Of a stretch of 64,000 nucleotides of DNA, positions 7,484 to 15,841 are shown piece by piece. Position 1 is the first letter of the stretch, and each line of letters begins with the position of its first letter. The position numbers were made by a program, and so were the translations under genes. This DNA comes from an uncultured Acidimicrobiales bacterium. GTDB lineage: Bacteria; Actinomycetota; Acidimicrobiia; Acidimicrobiales; Aldehydirespiratoraceae. Under the pieces are notes generated by a model. The model was not told where the DNA came from. It saw only the letters and a list, made by a program, of their open reading frames with translations, and did not search any database. The stretch is taken from assembly GCA_958296055.1 (NCBI GenBank), contig CATQHS010000001.1, positions 942,277-1,006,276 on the forward strand, read 5' to 3'.

Positions 7484-8736
7484 GGTCGGGCCTCCAGTCG
7501 TCGCAGCTTGTCGTTGATGGAGCGGCGGATGGCGGGAATGGCCAGGGCCACGGGCAGGGCGTCGAGCACCTCGTCGAAGAACCCGGCCACGATCAGCCGC
7601 TCGGCCGCGGCGGTGGGCACCCCCCGGCTCTCCAGGTAGAAGACCTGCTCGGGGTCGACCGGGCCCACCGCGGAGGCGTGGCTGCACCGCACCTCGTTGT
7701 TCTCTATCTCCAGGTTGGGCACCGACTCGGCCCAGGCGTCCTCGCTCAGCTTCAGGTTGCGGTTGGTCTGGAAAGCGTTGGTGCCCCGGGCCTCGGGCCT
7801 CACCCGGATCAGGCCGCTGTAGATGCTGCGGGAGGAGTCGCCCACCGCCCCCTTATAGAGCAGCTTGGAGGTGGTGTCGGGGGCGGCGTGGTCCTGGAAG
7901 GTGCGGAAGTCGAGCATCTGCGACCCAGACCCGAAGTACAGCGACAGCAGGTCGCCGCTGGCCCCCCGCCCCACCAGCCGGGCGTCGGTGCGGGTGCGGG
8001 CGTAGGCCCCGCCCATCCCGGCCGAGGCCGCGGTCAGCGTGGCGTCCCGGTCCACCCGGGCCAGATGGGACCCGAGCTGCCAGGCGCCGTCGCCCAAGCC
8101 CTGCAAGTTGAGGTAACCCAGCCGGCCGGCCGGACCGACATCGAGTTCCACCACCGGCGCCACCAGCACCGGCCCCGACGAGTGCTGCACGTCGTAGATC
8201 TTCACGTCGGCGTCGGCGCCGACCCGCACCACCAGTCGGGGGAAGACCGCCGCCCCGTCACCCACGGTGCGGTTGAGAACCATGATGGGCTCGGCCACGG
8301 TGACGCCGTCGGCCACGTCGATTACCACCGGTTCGGGGGCGAAGGCGTCGTTGAGCACCGTGAAATGATCGGCGGCATCGTCGGCCACCGACCCCAGCAG
8401 CTCGGCCCCGCCGTCGATGTCCGCCACCGACCCGACCACGACGCCGGCCGCGGCCAGCGAATCCAGCGACCTAGTGGCCACGATCCGGCCGTTGACGCAG
8501 TCGATCACCCCGGCCGCCCCGTACGCAACCGGGTCGGCGGGCGGGAGCTCAGACCCGTTCGCCGCCACCGAGTACGAACCCAGGTCGAGATCGGCGATGG
8601 GGCTGTAGCGCCACTCCTCGGCCGCGGGGGTGGGGGGGGCCATGGACGCGAACCGCTCGGCCGCCTCGGCCCGGCGCGCCGACAGCCATCCGGGTCCGGG
8701 CAGGGCCCGGGCCGCGTCCGCCGTGAACGGGTGCAA
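7480..8736 (-). CDS. sufD: SUF system scaffold protein SufD
   Basis: A 418-residue protein of the SufB/SufD superfamily. It shows the C-terminal hallmark MLDFRTFQDHAAPDTTSKLLYKGAVGDSSRSIYSGLIRV-type region and the ending EVRCSHASAVGPVDPEQVFYLESRGV, the usual SufD signature. SufD pairs with SufB in the SufBC2D complex. The start is TTG 8736, one base after the upstream stop; no better start gives a full N-terminus. It lies in the minus-strand suf operon and is coupled to the Rieske gene. Confidence 0.95.
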   Translation of the reverse strand: MHPFTADAARALPGPGWLSARRAEAAERFASMAPPTPAAEEWRYSPIADLDLGSYSVAANGSELPPADPVAYGAAGVIDCVNGRIVATRSLDSLAAAGVVVGSVADIDGGAELLGSVADDAADHFTVLNDAFAPEPVVIDVADGVTVAEPIMVLNRTVGDGAAVFPRLVVRVGADADVKIYDVQHSSGPVLVAPVVELDVGPAGRLGYLNLQGLGDGAWQLGSHLARVDRDATLTAASAGMGGAYARTRTDARLVGRGASGDLLSLYFGSGSQMLDFRTFQDHAAPDTTSKLLYKGAVGDSSRSIYSGLIRVRPEARGTNAFQTNRNLKLSEDAWAESVPNLEIENNEVRCSHASAVGPVDPEQVFYLESRGVPTAAAERLIVAGFFDEVLDALPVALAIPAIRRSINDKLRRLEARP

Positions 8737-8737
8737 C

Positions 8738-9160
8738 TCAGTTCTCGTCTCGGTACCGCTTCCGGAGCCGATCCCCCAGGCTGCCGCCGCCCTTCTTGGG
8801 CTTTTTGCCCTTCCCCTTCCCCGAGCCCGGCTTGGGACCGCCCCGGCCCCGCTTGCGGCGCTCGCGCTCCAGATCGGCCAACATCTCGGGGGCGGCGGCG
8901 TTCACGATGTCCTCGGCCGCGTCCAGCAGGTCGCCGATGGTGTCGTCGTCGCCCAGGCTGGCCGGCTCGGGCGGGGTCTGGGGAGTGACCAGCGAACCGT
9001 GGCTCCAGTTGACGTCGGCCCGGCGGCGGGTGTACTTGGGGCAGTCGTCGGGGCAGCGCCACGGCGCCTCGGGGGCGAGGTCCAAGTCACACTTGCGCAC
9101 GGTGTCGCCGTTGGGGTACGTGCGCGACTCGAAGTACTTGCAGTCCTGGCGCATCGGCAT
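8738..9160 (-). CDS. conserved four-cysteine protein between sufB and sufD
   Basis: A 140-residue protein starting MPMRQDCKYFESRTYPNG. Four cysteines fall in the first 40 residues (positions about 7, 24, 36 and 40, the last two as CPDDC), a plausible metal or Fe-S ligand set. The middle is acidic (DDDTIGDLLDAAEDIV) and the C-terminus is a Lys/Gly/Arg-rich tail (GSGKGKGKKPKKGGG) that may bind nucleic acid. I know no assigned function. Its fixed place inside the suf operon suggests a cluster carrier, regulator or assembly aid. Confidence 0.75.
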   Translation of the reverse strand: MPMRQDCKYFESRTYPNGDTVRKCDLDLAPEAPWRCPDDCPKYTRRRADVNWSHGSLVTPQTPPEPASLGDDDTIGDLLDAAEDIVNAAAPEMLADLERERRKRGRGGPKPGSGKGKGKKPKKGGGSLGDRLRKRYRDEN

Positions 9161-9245
9161 TGAACCAGTGTGCCAGATAAACGGCCGCCAGAGACGCCGG
9201 GAACCCGCCGGATCGCGGGCGTTTCCCAGCCCGCCCCGGCTCGCT

Positions 9246-11672
9246 TCAGCCGACGCTGCCCTCCATCTGCAGTTCGATCAGGCGGCTCCACTCGATGGCG
9301 TACTCCATGGGCAGGGTGCGGGTGACCGGCTCGATGAACCCGTTGACGATCATGCCCATGGCCTGCTCCTCGGTGAGGCCCCGGCTCTGGAGGTAGAAGA
9401 GCTGCTCGTCGGCCACCTTGGACACGGTCGCCTCGTGGCCGATCACCGCGTCGCCCGACCCGACCTCCATGTACGGATAGGTGTCGGACACCGAGTCGGG
9501 ATCGAGGATCAGGGCGTCGCACTGGACGTGGCTCTTGCAGCCCTCGGTGTCGTCCTCCACCCGCACCAGACCCCGGTAGGAGGTGCGGCCCCCGTCCTTG
9601 GAGATCGACTTGGAGACGATCTTGGAGGTGGTCTCGGGGGCGGCGTGGGTCATCTTGGCCCCGGTGTCCTGGTGCTGGCCGGCGCCGGCGTAGGCCACCG
9701 ACAACACCTCGCCCGAGGCCTTCGGTCCGGTCATCACCACCGCCGGATACTTCATGGTGAGCCGTGAGTTGTGGACGATGAACCCCTCCGAGACGAAGTT
9801 GCCGGTGCCCTCCACCTCGATGTCCCAGGTGGGGACCACCTCGGCTTCGGCGGCGTCGCCCACCCGCACGCTGCGGATCTCAACGCTCTCGGGCAGCTCG
9901 ATCTGTGACCGGCCCACCCGCCGGAAGTGCTGCAGCGCCGCGGCCGGCTGGCGGCCGGCGGCGGCCCGCAGCTCCGGGCTCACCAAGCCGACCAGCCGAG
10001 GATCGGCCGGGAAGTCCAGCCGATGCGATCCCCGGGCAGTGGCCTCGTAGTCGAGGATGCGGACCCGCCGCTCGCCGTCGAACTCGGTGGCGAGCCGGGA
10101 CGAGATTCCCAGGCTGGTGAGAACGGCGCCTACGCCTTCGAGCAGATCGCGGTTGGCGGACTTGATCGAGAAGCCCCGCCGGCCCGCGGACGCGCACCCG
10201 TCGGAGTCGAGGTACCCGGCCACGAACGACAGCCGCTGCGACTCGGGCAGGTCGAGCACCCAGTCCGGAACCCGCTTGCGCAGAGCCCCGGTGGCGAACC
10301 CGTTGTCTTCGAGCAGGTCGGCCAGATCGACGCTGTTCCACGCCACCGTGACCCCATCCCCCCGCTCGCCTATGCACAAGCCGAACAGCCGCATGAGCTC
10401 GTCGGTGGTGGTTTCGCCGCCCGAGATCGTGGCGGAGTCGGGCAGGGTCAGTTTGTGGGGCTCGCCGTAGTCGAGGCTCGACACCGGCACGATGGCCTGC
10501 TCAAGCCGGTCGGCCCGCACATAGGCGAGGTCGTAGCGGCCCAGCTTCTTGGGACGGGACGGGTCGTAGGCATAGGAGTAGAACGGGTGGTTGTCGGTGA
10601 CCCGCAGCCGCCTCGACCCCGCCTGCACCTCCCGCACCGGCTGGGCGCCCGAGTAGCGCTTGGCCGTAACCCGCCGCCAGCACAGCGACCCGGCCGACTC
10701 GTCGTAGGACAGGACCTCGTCGCCGGGCGCCACCAGCTCTATCGGCTTGGTCCCGCCCGGCGTGGTCACCCTCGAACCCTCGGCCAGGCAGCCGATGTTG
10801 CCGTCGATCCATTCCATGTGGCCCTCGGTGTCCACCCGGGCCCGCTTGGTGACCAGGTTGTAGACGTTGTCGGACCAGTTCTGGATGGTGGTGTAGGTGA
10901 CCCGGGCCGACGGCCCCACCACGATCTCCACCACGGCCGAGTGCAGCGAGTCGGTGGAGTAGGTGGGGGCCGAGCAGCCCTCGATGTAGTGAACCTTGGA
11001 GCCCTCGTCGGCGATGATCAGGGTCCGCTCGAACTGGCCCATGTTCTCGGCGTTGATGCGGAAGTAGGCCTGCAGCGGCATGTCCACTTCGACGCCGGGC
11101 GGGACGTAGATGAACGAGCCCCCCGACCACACCGACGAGTTGAGCGCGGCGAACTTGTTGTCGTTGGGCGGGATGATCTTGCCGAAGTAGGCCTTGACGA
11201 TCTCGGGATACTCCCTCAGGGCGGTGTCCATGTCGCAGAACAGCACCCCCATCTCTTCGAGGTCGGCCCGGTTGCGGTGGTACACCACCTCGGACTCGTA
11301 CTGGGCGGTGACCCCGGCCAGGTACTTGCGCTCGGCCTCGGGGATGCCCAGACGCTCGTAGGTGTTCTTGATCGACTCGGGGACGGCGTCCCACTCGTCG
11401 GCCAGCCCCTCGGTGGGCTTGATGTAGTAGTAGATGTCGTCGAAGTCGATGCCGCTGGTGTCGCCGCCCCAGGCCGGCCGGGGCCGGCGCTGGAAGCGCT
11501 GGTAGGACTTGAGCCGGAAGTCGAACATCCACTCGGGCTCGCCCTTGACCCGCGACATCTCGGTGATGATGTCGGTGTTGAGGCCCTTCTTGGGCTTGAA
11601 GACGTAGTCCTCCTCGTCGCTCCAACCCAGCTTGTAGCGACCGAGGTCGACTCCGATTTCGGCAGTACTCAT
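9246..11672 (-). CDS. sufB: SUF scaffold SufB, interrupted by an intein
   Basis: The precursor is 808 residues; removing a 341-residue intein leaves 467, the normal SufB length. The N-extein begins MSTAEIGVDLGRYKLGWSDE and ends HMEWIDGNIG; the C-extein resumes SRLTMKYPAVVMTGPKASGE and ends with the SufB family terminus (NGFIEPVTRTLPMEYAIEWSRLIELQ). SufB is the scaffold on which nascent Fe-S clusters form with SufC and SufD. ATG 11672 is preferred over an upstream in-frame start because it begins the conserved sequence and has GAGAG upstream. It is the first suf gene after a 105-bp leader region. Splicing must occur before SufB can work. Confidence 0.96.
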   Translation of the reverse strand: MSTAEIGVDLGRYKLGWSDEEDYVFKPKKGLNTDIITEMSRVKGEPEWMFDFRLKSYQRFQRRPRPAWGGDTSGIDFDDIYYYIKPTEGLADEWDAVPESIKNTYERLGIPEAERKYLAGVTAQYESEVVYHRNRADLEEMGVLFCDMDTALREYPEIVKAYFGKIIPPNDNKFAALNSSVWSGGSFIYVPPGVEVDMPLQAYFRINAENMGQFERTLIIADEGSKVHYIEGCSAPTYSTDSLHSAVVEIVVGPSARVTYTTIQNWSDNVYNLVTKRARVDTEGHMEWIDGNIGCLAEGSRVTTPGGTKPIELVAPGDEVLSYDESAGSLCWRRVTAKRYSGAQPVREVQAGSRRLRVTDNHPFYSYAYDPSRPKKLGRYDLAYVRADRLEQAIVPVSSLDYGEPHKLTLPDSATISGGETTTDELMRLFGLCIGERGDGVTVAWNSVDLADLLEDNGFATGALRKRVPDWVLDLPESQRLSFVAGYLDSDGCASAGRRGFSIKSANRDLLEGVGAVLTSLGISSRLATEFDGERRVRILDYEATARGSHRLDFPADPRLVGLVSPELRAAAGRQPAAALQHFRRVGRSQIELPESVEIRSVRVGDAAEAEVVPTWDIEVEGTGNFVSEGFIVHNSRLTMKYPAVVMTGPKASGEVLSVAYAGAGQHQDTGAKMTHAAPETTSKIVSKSISKDGGRTSYRGLVRVEDDTEGCKSHVQCDALILDPDSVSDTYPYMEVGSGDAVIGHEATVSKVADEQLFYLQSRGLTEEQAMGMIVNGFIEPVTRTLPMEYAIEWSRLIELQMEGSVG
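9768..10790 (-). other. intein with LAGLIDADG endonuclease in SufB
   Basis: This in-frame insert encodes 341 residues (precursor residues 295-635). It starts CLAEGSRVTTPGG (Cys1, block A), has block B RLRVTDNHPFYSY, and ends GNFVSEGFIVHN with Ser as the +1 residue (blocks F and G). Between them is a DOD-type homing endonuclease: FVAGYLDSDGCA is a good LAGLIDADG block, while the first block (LMRLFGLCIGERGDG) is weaker. All splicing residues (Cys1, block B His, terminal His-Asn, Ser+1) are present, so splicing should work. Mycobacterial SufB proteins are known intein hosts. Confidence 0.95.
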
Positions 11673-11688
11673 GGCATCTCTCGATTCG

Positions 11689-11714
11689 CCGGGTTTTCTC
11701 CTACCCGGATAGTA
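11689..11714 (-). promoter_or_regulatory. sufB upstream element: -10 box and inverted repeat
   Basis: On the minus strand a TACTAT box (11709-11714) is followed by an inverted repeat CCGGGT/ACCCGG with an 8-base loop (11689-11708), inside the probable 5' leader of sufB. It could be an operator or a leader hairpin. It does not match the CAAC-N6-GTTG pattern known for cyanobacterial SufR. Confidence 0.35.
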
Positions 11715-11777
11715 ACAATCCGCTGAGACAGGCGAAACGCATACACGCAGACCCACCGGCCGGACGAGCGAGAACGA

Positions 11778-12302
11778 TCAGTCAAGGCGACGCAGCTCGG
11801 CCCGGTACCGGCGGCCCCGCTCGGCGTAGACCTCGGAGTTGCGGAGGTTGGCGTCGGGAGCCAAGGCGTCGGGGCGGATCCGGGCCGGGGTGCCCAGGGC
11901 CATGGCGTTGGCGGGCACCACCAGCCCGCCGGGGACGGTGGCGTTGGCCCCGACCAGGGCGTGGGGCCCGATCCGGGCGTTGTGCAGCACCACCGAGGCG
12001 GTGCCGATGAGCGACCGGTCATAAACGACGCAGCCCTCTATGTGGGCCAGATGGCCGATGGTGCAGTCCTCCCCCACGATGGTGGGATGAACCGGGGTGC
12101 AGTGGATCACCGCTCCGTCCTGGACGTTGCTGCGGGCCCCGATGCGGATCAGGCCGTCGTCGCCCCGCAGCACGGCGTGGGGCCACACCGACGCCTCCGG
12201 TCCCAGCTCCACCGATCCGATCACCACCGCCAGCGGGTGGACGTAGGCGGTGGGGTCGATGTCGGGCTCAAGGTCGCCGAGGGCGTATATGGCCACGACC
12301 AA
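11778..12302 (-). CDS. gamma-carbonic-anhydrase-like hexapeptide protein
   Basis: A 174-residue left-handed beta-helix protein. Hexapeptide repeats run through most of it (VVIGSVELGPEASVWPHAVLRGDDG, NVQDGAVIHC, VGEDCTIGHLAHIEGC). Histidines at VIHC, GHLAH and the neighbouring turn match the three metal ligands of gamma carbonic anhydrases. Members of this family bind zinc or iron and either hydrate CO2 or act as acyltransferase-like scaffolds, and they are often linked to other pathways. The start is TTG 12302 or GTG 12296. It is followed by sufB in the same direction and sits 6 bp after the flavin reductase gene. Confidence 0.88.
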   Translation of the reverse strand: MVVAIYALGDLEPDIDPTAYVHPLAVVIGSVELGPEASVWPHAVLRGDDGLIRIGARSNVQDGAVIHCTPVHPTIVGEDCTIGHLAHIEGCVVYDRSLIGTASVVLHNARIGPHALVGANATVPGGLVVPANAMALGTPARIRPDALAPDANLRNSEVYAERGRRYRAELRRLD

Positions 12303-12308
12303 GCCGGC

Positions 12309-12821
12309 CTAGAGAGGTTGGTAGCGGCCGTAGCCGCCCTTGAAGAAGATGAGCGGCCCCCGACCGGCGCCGCCGACACCACCGTCGGAGTCGCCAACCC
12401 CGAGAGCCTCCACCCGGCCCACGACGATGTCGTGGTCGCCCCCGTCGTGGACGGCGTGCACGGTGCAGTCGATCCAGGCCAGGCAGCCCTCGATGACCGG
12501 CGCGCCGGTGGCCTCCACCCGGGTGCTCACCGCGCCGAAACGGTCGCCCGACTTGGCCGCGAAAGTCCGGGACACCTCGGCCTGGTGGTCGCCGAGCACG
12601 TTCACGCAGAAGCTCCCGGCCGGGCGCATCCGGGACCACGAGGTGGATTCGAGGCCGGGGCAGAACATCACCAGCGGCGGGTCGAGCGACACGCTGGTGA
12701 AGGAGCCGATGGCCATGCCCTCGGGCCCCTCCGCGCTGGCCGCGGTCACCACCGTGACCCCAGTGGGGAAATGGCCCAGAACCCGCCGGAACTCGGCCCC
12801 GTCGAACCCGCCCCCGCTCAC
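12309..12821 (-). CDS. flavin reductase domain protein (monooxygenase small component)
   Basis: A 170-residue protein with the family pattern FRRVLGHFPTGVTVVTA, then GMAIGSFTSVSLDPPLVMFCP, GSFCVNVLGDHQAEVSR and WIDCTVHAVHDGGDHDIVVGRVEAL. Such proteins use NAD(P)H to reduce FMN or FAD and hand it to a two-component monooxygenase. It could serve the HpaB-type hydroxylase at 58.7 kb, but that gene lies 46 kb away, so the partner is unknown. The GTG start at 12821 sits just after a VapC relic. It appears to form one transcript with the carbonic-anhydrase-like gene. Confidence 0.88.
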   Translation of the reverse strand: MSGGGFDGAEFRRVLGHFPTGVTVVTAASAEGPEGMAIGSFTSVSLDPPLVMFCPGLESTSWSRMRPAGSFCVNVLGDHQAEVSRTFAAKSGDRFGAVSTRVEATGAPVIEGCLAWIDCTVHAVHDGGDHDIVVGRVEALGVGDSDGGVGGAGRGPLIFFKGGYGRYQPL

Positions 12822-12831
12822 ACCCGAACCC

Positions 12832-13011
12832 TCACCTATCGACAGGATCGGGCGGCATCAAGAATGCGCAAGCCAGCCCCCGAACTCGGCCGAGGCGCCT
12901 GTCGAGTGTCGCCAGCGGGCAGTCGAGTGCTTCGGCGATGGCCACGTACCACGCGTCGTAGCTTGTCAGGTTGTGGCGCAACTGCCACACCCTCGGTGAT
13001 TCGGCAGCGGG
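12832..13011 (-). pseudogene. relic of a VapC toxin C-terminus
   Basis: On the minus strand one frame reads PRVWQLRHNLTSYDAWYV, then AIAEALDCPLATLDRRLGR and stops at 12832. This is the last third of a VapC-type PIN domain, including its final acidic residues. No PIN amino terminus (LDxS/DAS) precedes it in any frame up to 13270, so the gene is truncated. The strand upstream (13012-13272) has only a weak frame from GTG 13213 with a signal-peptide-like start, which I cannot call a gene. Confidence 0.6.
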
Positions 13012-13272
13012 CCGTCCATGGCGCGTGGGTGTCGGGTTCAGGGGCCGGGGCCGCGATCGGGGCCGGTTCGTTCGGGCTCAGGAGCCACCGCCTCGATCGT
13101 GGCCGAGGGCCGCGGGCTCGGCCTTCGGGGCCATAGACATGCAGCCCGCGGCGACAGTGCGGCACCAGCACAACGGCGACGGCCGCGGCCCAGGTGGTGA
13201 GGTTGATGGTCACGGGCTTGTCGCCTTTCGGCGGTCTGAGCGCCTGCCGGGGGTGCGGGCTCAGGACCCGGG

Positions 13273-13800
13273 TCACCTGTTTAGTCGGCTAACCGCCTGG
13301 CGCACGTCGTCCCGGCACTCCAGCTCTTCGCTGTTGAGCCAACCCGCATCGCCGTACTCGTTCTCACAGACGACGTTGATGGCCCGCTCGGCGCAATCAG
13401 CGTTGGATGCCAGCGGGTCCACCTGCTGGCAGAGAATGAACCTTTCAAGGGTCAGTAACGCCAGGGCGTCAGCTTTGGTCGATATCAGCGGGCGCTCAGT
13501 TGCAGGCGGGCGCTCAGTTCCGGGCGGGCGCGTTATTATCGGTTCGCTCGGCTCATGGTCTACCCACTGAGAAGGACCCTCATATGTGTCAGTTGCGGGC
13601 GGGCGCTCAGTTGCGGGTGGGTAGCCGACCAGGCATCCCACCACCCCGACCAGCAGCACTATCCCGCCCACAACACAGAGGAGCACTAGGCAACCGGTCT
13701 TAACTTCCTGGGCGGTCGGGGGCGGGCGGCTCGGGTTCTTCCTTCTCGGGTTACGGAGTCTCACGGCCCGGCCCCACGAAGCGACATGGTCTCGGTTCAC
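13273..13800 (-). CDS. single-pass membrane protein with Pro/Thr repeats
   Basis: A 175-residue protein. A basic N-terminus is followed by one transmembrane helix (about residues 36-60, CLVLLCVVGGIVLLVGVVGC), a repeated linker (PPATERPPATDT, then PPGTERPPATERP) and an outside domain with four cysteines (CQQ, NADCAERA, VVCENE, LECRDD) that could form two disulfides. The start is GTG 13800 with AGGAGG overlapping it, or GTG 13764. Orientation suggests a short cytoplasmic head and a secreted domain. I recognise no family. Repeat-coding DNA (about 13490-13620) contains several copies of a GGGCGCTCAGTTGC-like unit. Confidence 0.6.
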   Translation of the reverse strand: MNRDHVASWGRAVRLRNPRRKNPSRPPPTAQEVKTGCLVLLCVVGGIVLLVGVVGCLVGYPPATERPPATDTYEGPSQWVDHEPSEPIITRPPGTERPPATERPLISTKADALALLTLERFILCQQVDPLASNADCAERAINVVCENEYGDAGWLNSEELECRDDVRQAVSRLNR

Positions 13801-14010
13801 CTCCTGTCTGGTTGTCGGTCATGTGCCGGATCGGTGGTCCCCAGGTCTCAGATACAAACCAGCCTATCAGTCGCCCTCAGCGCCCCCGGGCGGCCAGCCA
13901 GCGGTGCAGGGTCGCCCGATGGACGCCGGCGGCGGGGTCAGCGGTGGGCCCCGGCGTCGTCCGCGTCCAGCTTACAGTCCGGTCTAGGGCCGGTCATTCG
14001 GCCACTTTCA

Positions 14011-14247
14011 CTAGCGGAGATCGGCATGACGGGCGCGCAGGATGTCATCGGTGCCGACGATGCTCTGCGAGTCTGCCCTGAGCTTGTGAACCCGGTCGAG
14101 CCAGTCGTCGATTGTCGGGCGGCTGGCTATTCGTTCAATTTCCTGATGCAGGAACTCCTGCATGGGACTCCGGTTGCGGGCGGCGCGTACGGCCAGTTCG
14201 TCGGAGATTTCCTCGGGCACGTTCCGAATGGTGATCTGCACTCCCAT
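14011..14247 (-). CDS. FitA/VapB-type RHH antitoxin, orphan
   Basis: A 78-residue protein beginning MGVQITIRNVPEEISDELAV, then RAARNRSPMQEFLHQEI. This is the FitA-like RHH pattern (ITIRNVPEE...LAxRAARxxRSxQEFL). The C-terminal half (RVHKLRADSQSIVGTDDIL) is the toxin-binding part. A VapC gene would be expected just downstream on the minus strand, but 13800-14010 holds none. It is either an orphan antitoxin or part of a broken pair. An inverted repeat lies immediately upstream. Confidence 0.8.
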   Translation of the reverse strand: MGVQITIRNVPEEISDELAVRAARNRSPMQEFLHQEIERIASRPTIDDWLDRVHKLRADSQSIVGTDDILRARHADLR

Positions 14248-14250
14248 GAA

Positions 14251-14268
14251 GCATCATGCAGTTGATGC
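14251..14268. promoter_or_regulatory. probable autoregulatory operator of the FitA-like antitoxin
   Basis: GCATCA and TGATGC form a perfect 6-bp inverted repeat with a 6-base spacer, 3 bp upstream of the antitoxin start, the usual place for RHH antitoxin binding. A TATCAT -10-like box lies further upstream on the minus strand. Confidence 0.45.
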
Positions 14269-14383
14269 AGCCATGATACAGCGCCATAGAAAGTGAGCGC
14301 CGTAGAGGCAAAGCGCTATAGGTGAGCATCATAGAAGTGATCGCCGCCGCGAGCGCAGGTGGCAGAAACCGGTGGCAGGCGGG

Positions 14384-14389
14384 GATAAT
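14384..14389 (+). promoter_or_regulatory. -10 box GATAAT ahead of the selenoprotein operon
   Basis: GATAAT ends 6 nt before the ATG at 14396, again suggesting a leaderless transcript. The preceding 100 bp carry imperfect repeats of AGCGCCATAG/AGCGCTATAG type of unknown role. Confidence 0.4.
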
Positions 14390-14395
14390 GCCCCG

Positions 14396-15841
14396 ATGAG
14401 CCAACAGGGGCCGCCGCTGCCCGAGGGACTGGTGGCGGTGGTGAAGCGGGACTGCCCCACCTGCGAGCTGGTGGCGCCGGTGCTGGCCGACCTCCGGGAG
14501 CGGGCCGGGCTGACGGTTATAACCCAGGACGACCCCGGCTTCCCCGTCTCCGCCGACTGGGTGGTCCACGACGCCGACTTGGCCTTGTCTTGGCACCACG
14601 GCATCGAGACGGTGCCGACCCTGATCCGGGTGGCCGACGGGGCCGAGGCCGAGCGCACCCTGGGCTGGTCGCGCCCGGAGTGGGAGAGGGTGGCCGGCGT
14701 GGCCGGGCTGGGTCCCGGCCTCCCCCACTACCGGCCCGGCTGCGGGTCTCTGAGCGCCGATTGGGCCCGGGCCGACGAGCTGGCCGTGCGCTGCGGGGGC
14801 TCGGCGCTGCGGAGCCGCCGGGTGGAGATCGCGGCCTCAGCCGACGAGTGGGAGGACATGTGGGACCGGGGCTGGTCCGACGGCCTGCCCGTGGTGCCGC
14901 CCACCGAGGCCCGGGTCATGCGCATGCTCGAGGGCACGGCCCGAGAACCGCACGAGACGGTGGCCGTCGTGCCCCCCGACCTGGTGGAGTGCTCGGTGGA
15001 GAAGGTGGCCGTGAACGCGGTCATGGCCGGCTGCCGGCCCGAGTACCTGCCGGTGGTGATCGCCGCGGTGGAGGCGGTGTGCACCGACGAGTTCAACATG
15101 CACGGGGTGCTGGCCACCACCATGAGCGTGGCCCCCATCTTGGTGGTGAACGGGCCGGTGGCGGCCCGCATCGGCATGAACCGCGGCATCAACGCCCTGG
15201 GCCAGGGCAACCGGGCCAACTCCACCATCGGCCGGGCGCTGCAGTTGGTGGTCCGCAACGTCGGGGGCGGGCGGCCCGGCGGCGTGGACCGGGCCACGCT
15301 GGGCTCCCCGGCCAAGGTCGGGTTCTGCTTCGCCGAGGACGAGACCGACCCGTCGTGGCCGTCGCTGGCCCAGGCCCGGGGCTTCGGGGCCGACCAGTCC
15401 GCGGTCACCGCCTTCTGCGGCGAGGCCCCCCGCCTGTTCGCCGACGAGCTGTCGCGCACCCCCGAGTCGCTGGTGCGGCACCTGGCCCAGGCTCTGCGGG
15501 CCTCGGTGTCGCCCCGAGCGGTACTGCGCATGGACGGGATGGTGGTGCTGTCGCCCGAGCACATGGCCCGCTTCGCCGAGGCGGGCTGGAGCCGGGACCG
15601 CCTCATGGCCGAACTCGACCGGGAGTTGCTGATCGACGCCGATGAGATCATCCGGGGCGCGGGCGGGATCGCGGCCGGACTGCCCCCGGAGGCCGCGGGA
15701 CGGCGGATTCCCAAGTTCCGCCCCGGCGGGCTGCTGGTGACCCGGGCCGGCGGGCCGGCCGGGCTGTTCTCTGCCATCATCGGGGGCTGGCTCAACGGCC
15801 CGGCCGGAAGCGACCCCGTGACCCGGGAGGTCACCCCATGA
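14396..15841 (+). CDS. thioredoxin-like domain fused to a conserved UGSC-operon protein
   Basis: A 481-residue protein. Residues 1-100 look like a thioredoxin fold with CPTC (VAVVKRDCPTCELVAPVLADL) and a cis-Pro-like ETVPTLIRV. The remainder is a separate enzyme-like domain with CSVEKVAVNAVMAGCRPEYLP, ILVVNGPVAARIGMNRGINALGQGNRANSTIGRA and SPAKVGFCFAED. I know this C-terminal family only as an uncharacterised one. It is coupled through ATGA and a 14-codon mini-frame to the UGSC selenoprotein gene, so the two products probably work together in a thiol/selenol redox step. ATG 14396 is favoured by its -10 spacing. Confidence 0.65.
   Translation: MSQQGPPLPEGLVAVVKRDCPTCELVAPVLADLRERAGLTVITQDDPGFPVSADWVVHDADLALSWHHGIETVPTLIRVADGAEAERTLGWSRPEWERVAGVAGLGPGLPHYRPGCGSLSADWARADELAVRCGGSALRSRRVEIAASADEWEDMWDRGWSDGLPVVPPTEARVMRMLEGTAREPHETVAVVPPDLVECSVEKVAVNAVMAGCRPEYLPVVIAAVEAVCTDEFNMHGVLATTMSVAPILVVNGPVAARIGMNRGINALGQGNRANSTIGRALQLVVRNVGGGRPGGVDRATLGSPAKVGFCFAEDETDPSWPSLAQARGFGADQSAVTAFCGEAPRLFADELSRTPESLVRHLAQALRASVSPRAVLRMDGMVVLSPEHMARFAEAGWSRDRLMAELDRELLIDADEIIRGAGGIAAGLPPEAAGRRIPKFRPGGLLVTRAGGPAGLFSAIIGGWLNGPAGSDPVTREVTP

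Noticed and set aside
9927..11726. Plus-strand open frame of about 600 codons across sufB
   Set aside because: Exactly antisense to SufB and its intein, no recognisable motif.
12836..13276. 146-codon minus-strand frame with a hydrophobic front
   Set aside because: It overlaps the VapC relic in another frame and has no conserved features; start and function unsupported.
13880..13985. Minus-strand helix-turn-helix-like peptide (PAAGVHRATLHRWLAARGR)
   Set aside because: It resembles an HTH end, but no start, no upstream domain and no ribosome binding site are seen; too short to call a gene or relic.
14271..14345. Repeats of AGCGCCATAG type as a possible structured RNA
   Set aside because: Copies are short and irregular and do not form a convincing fold by eye.
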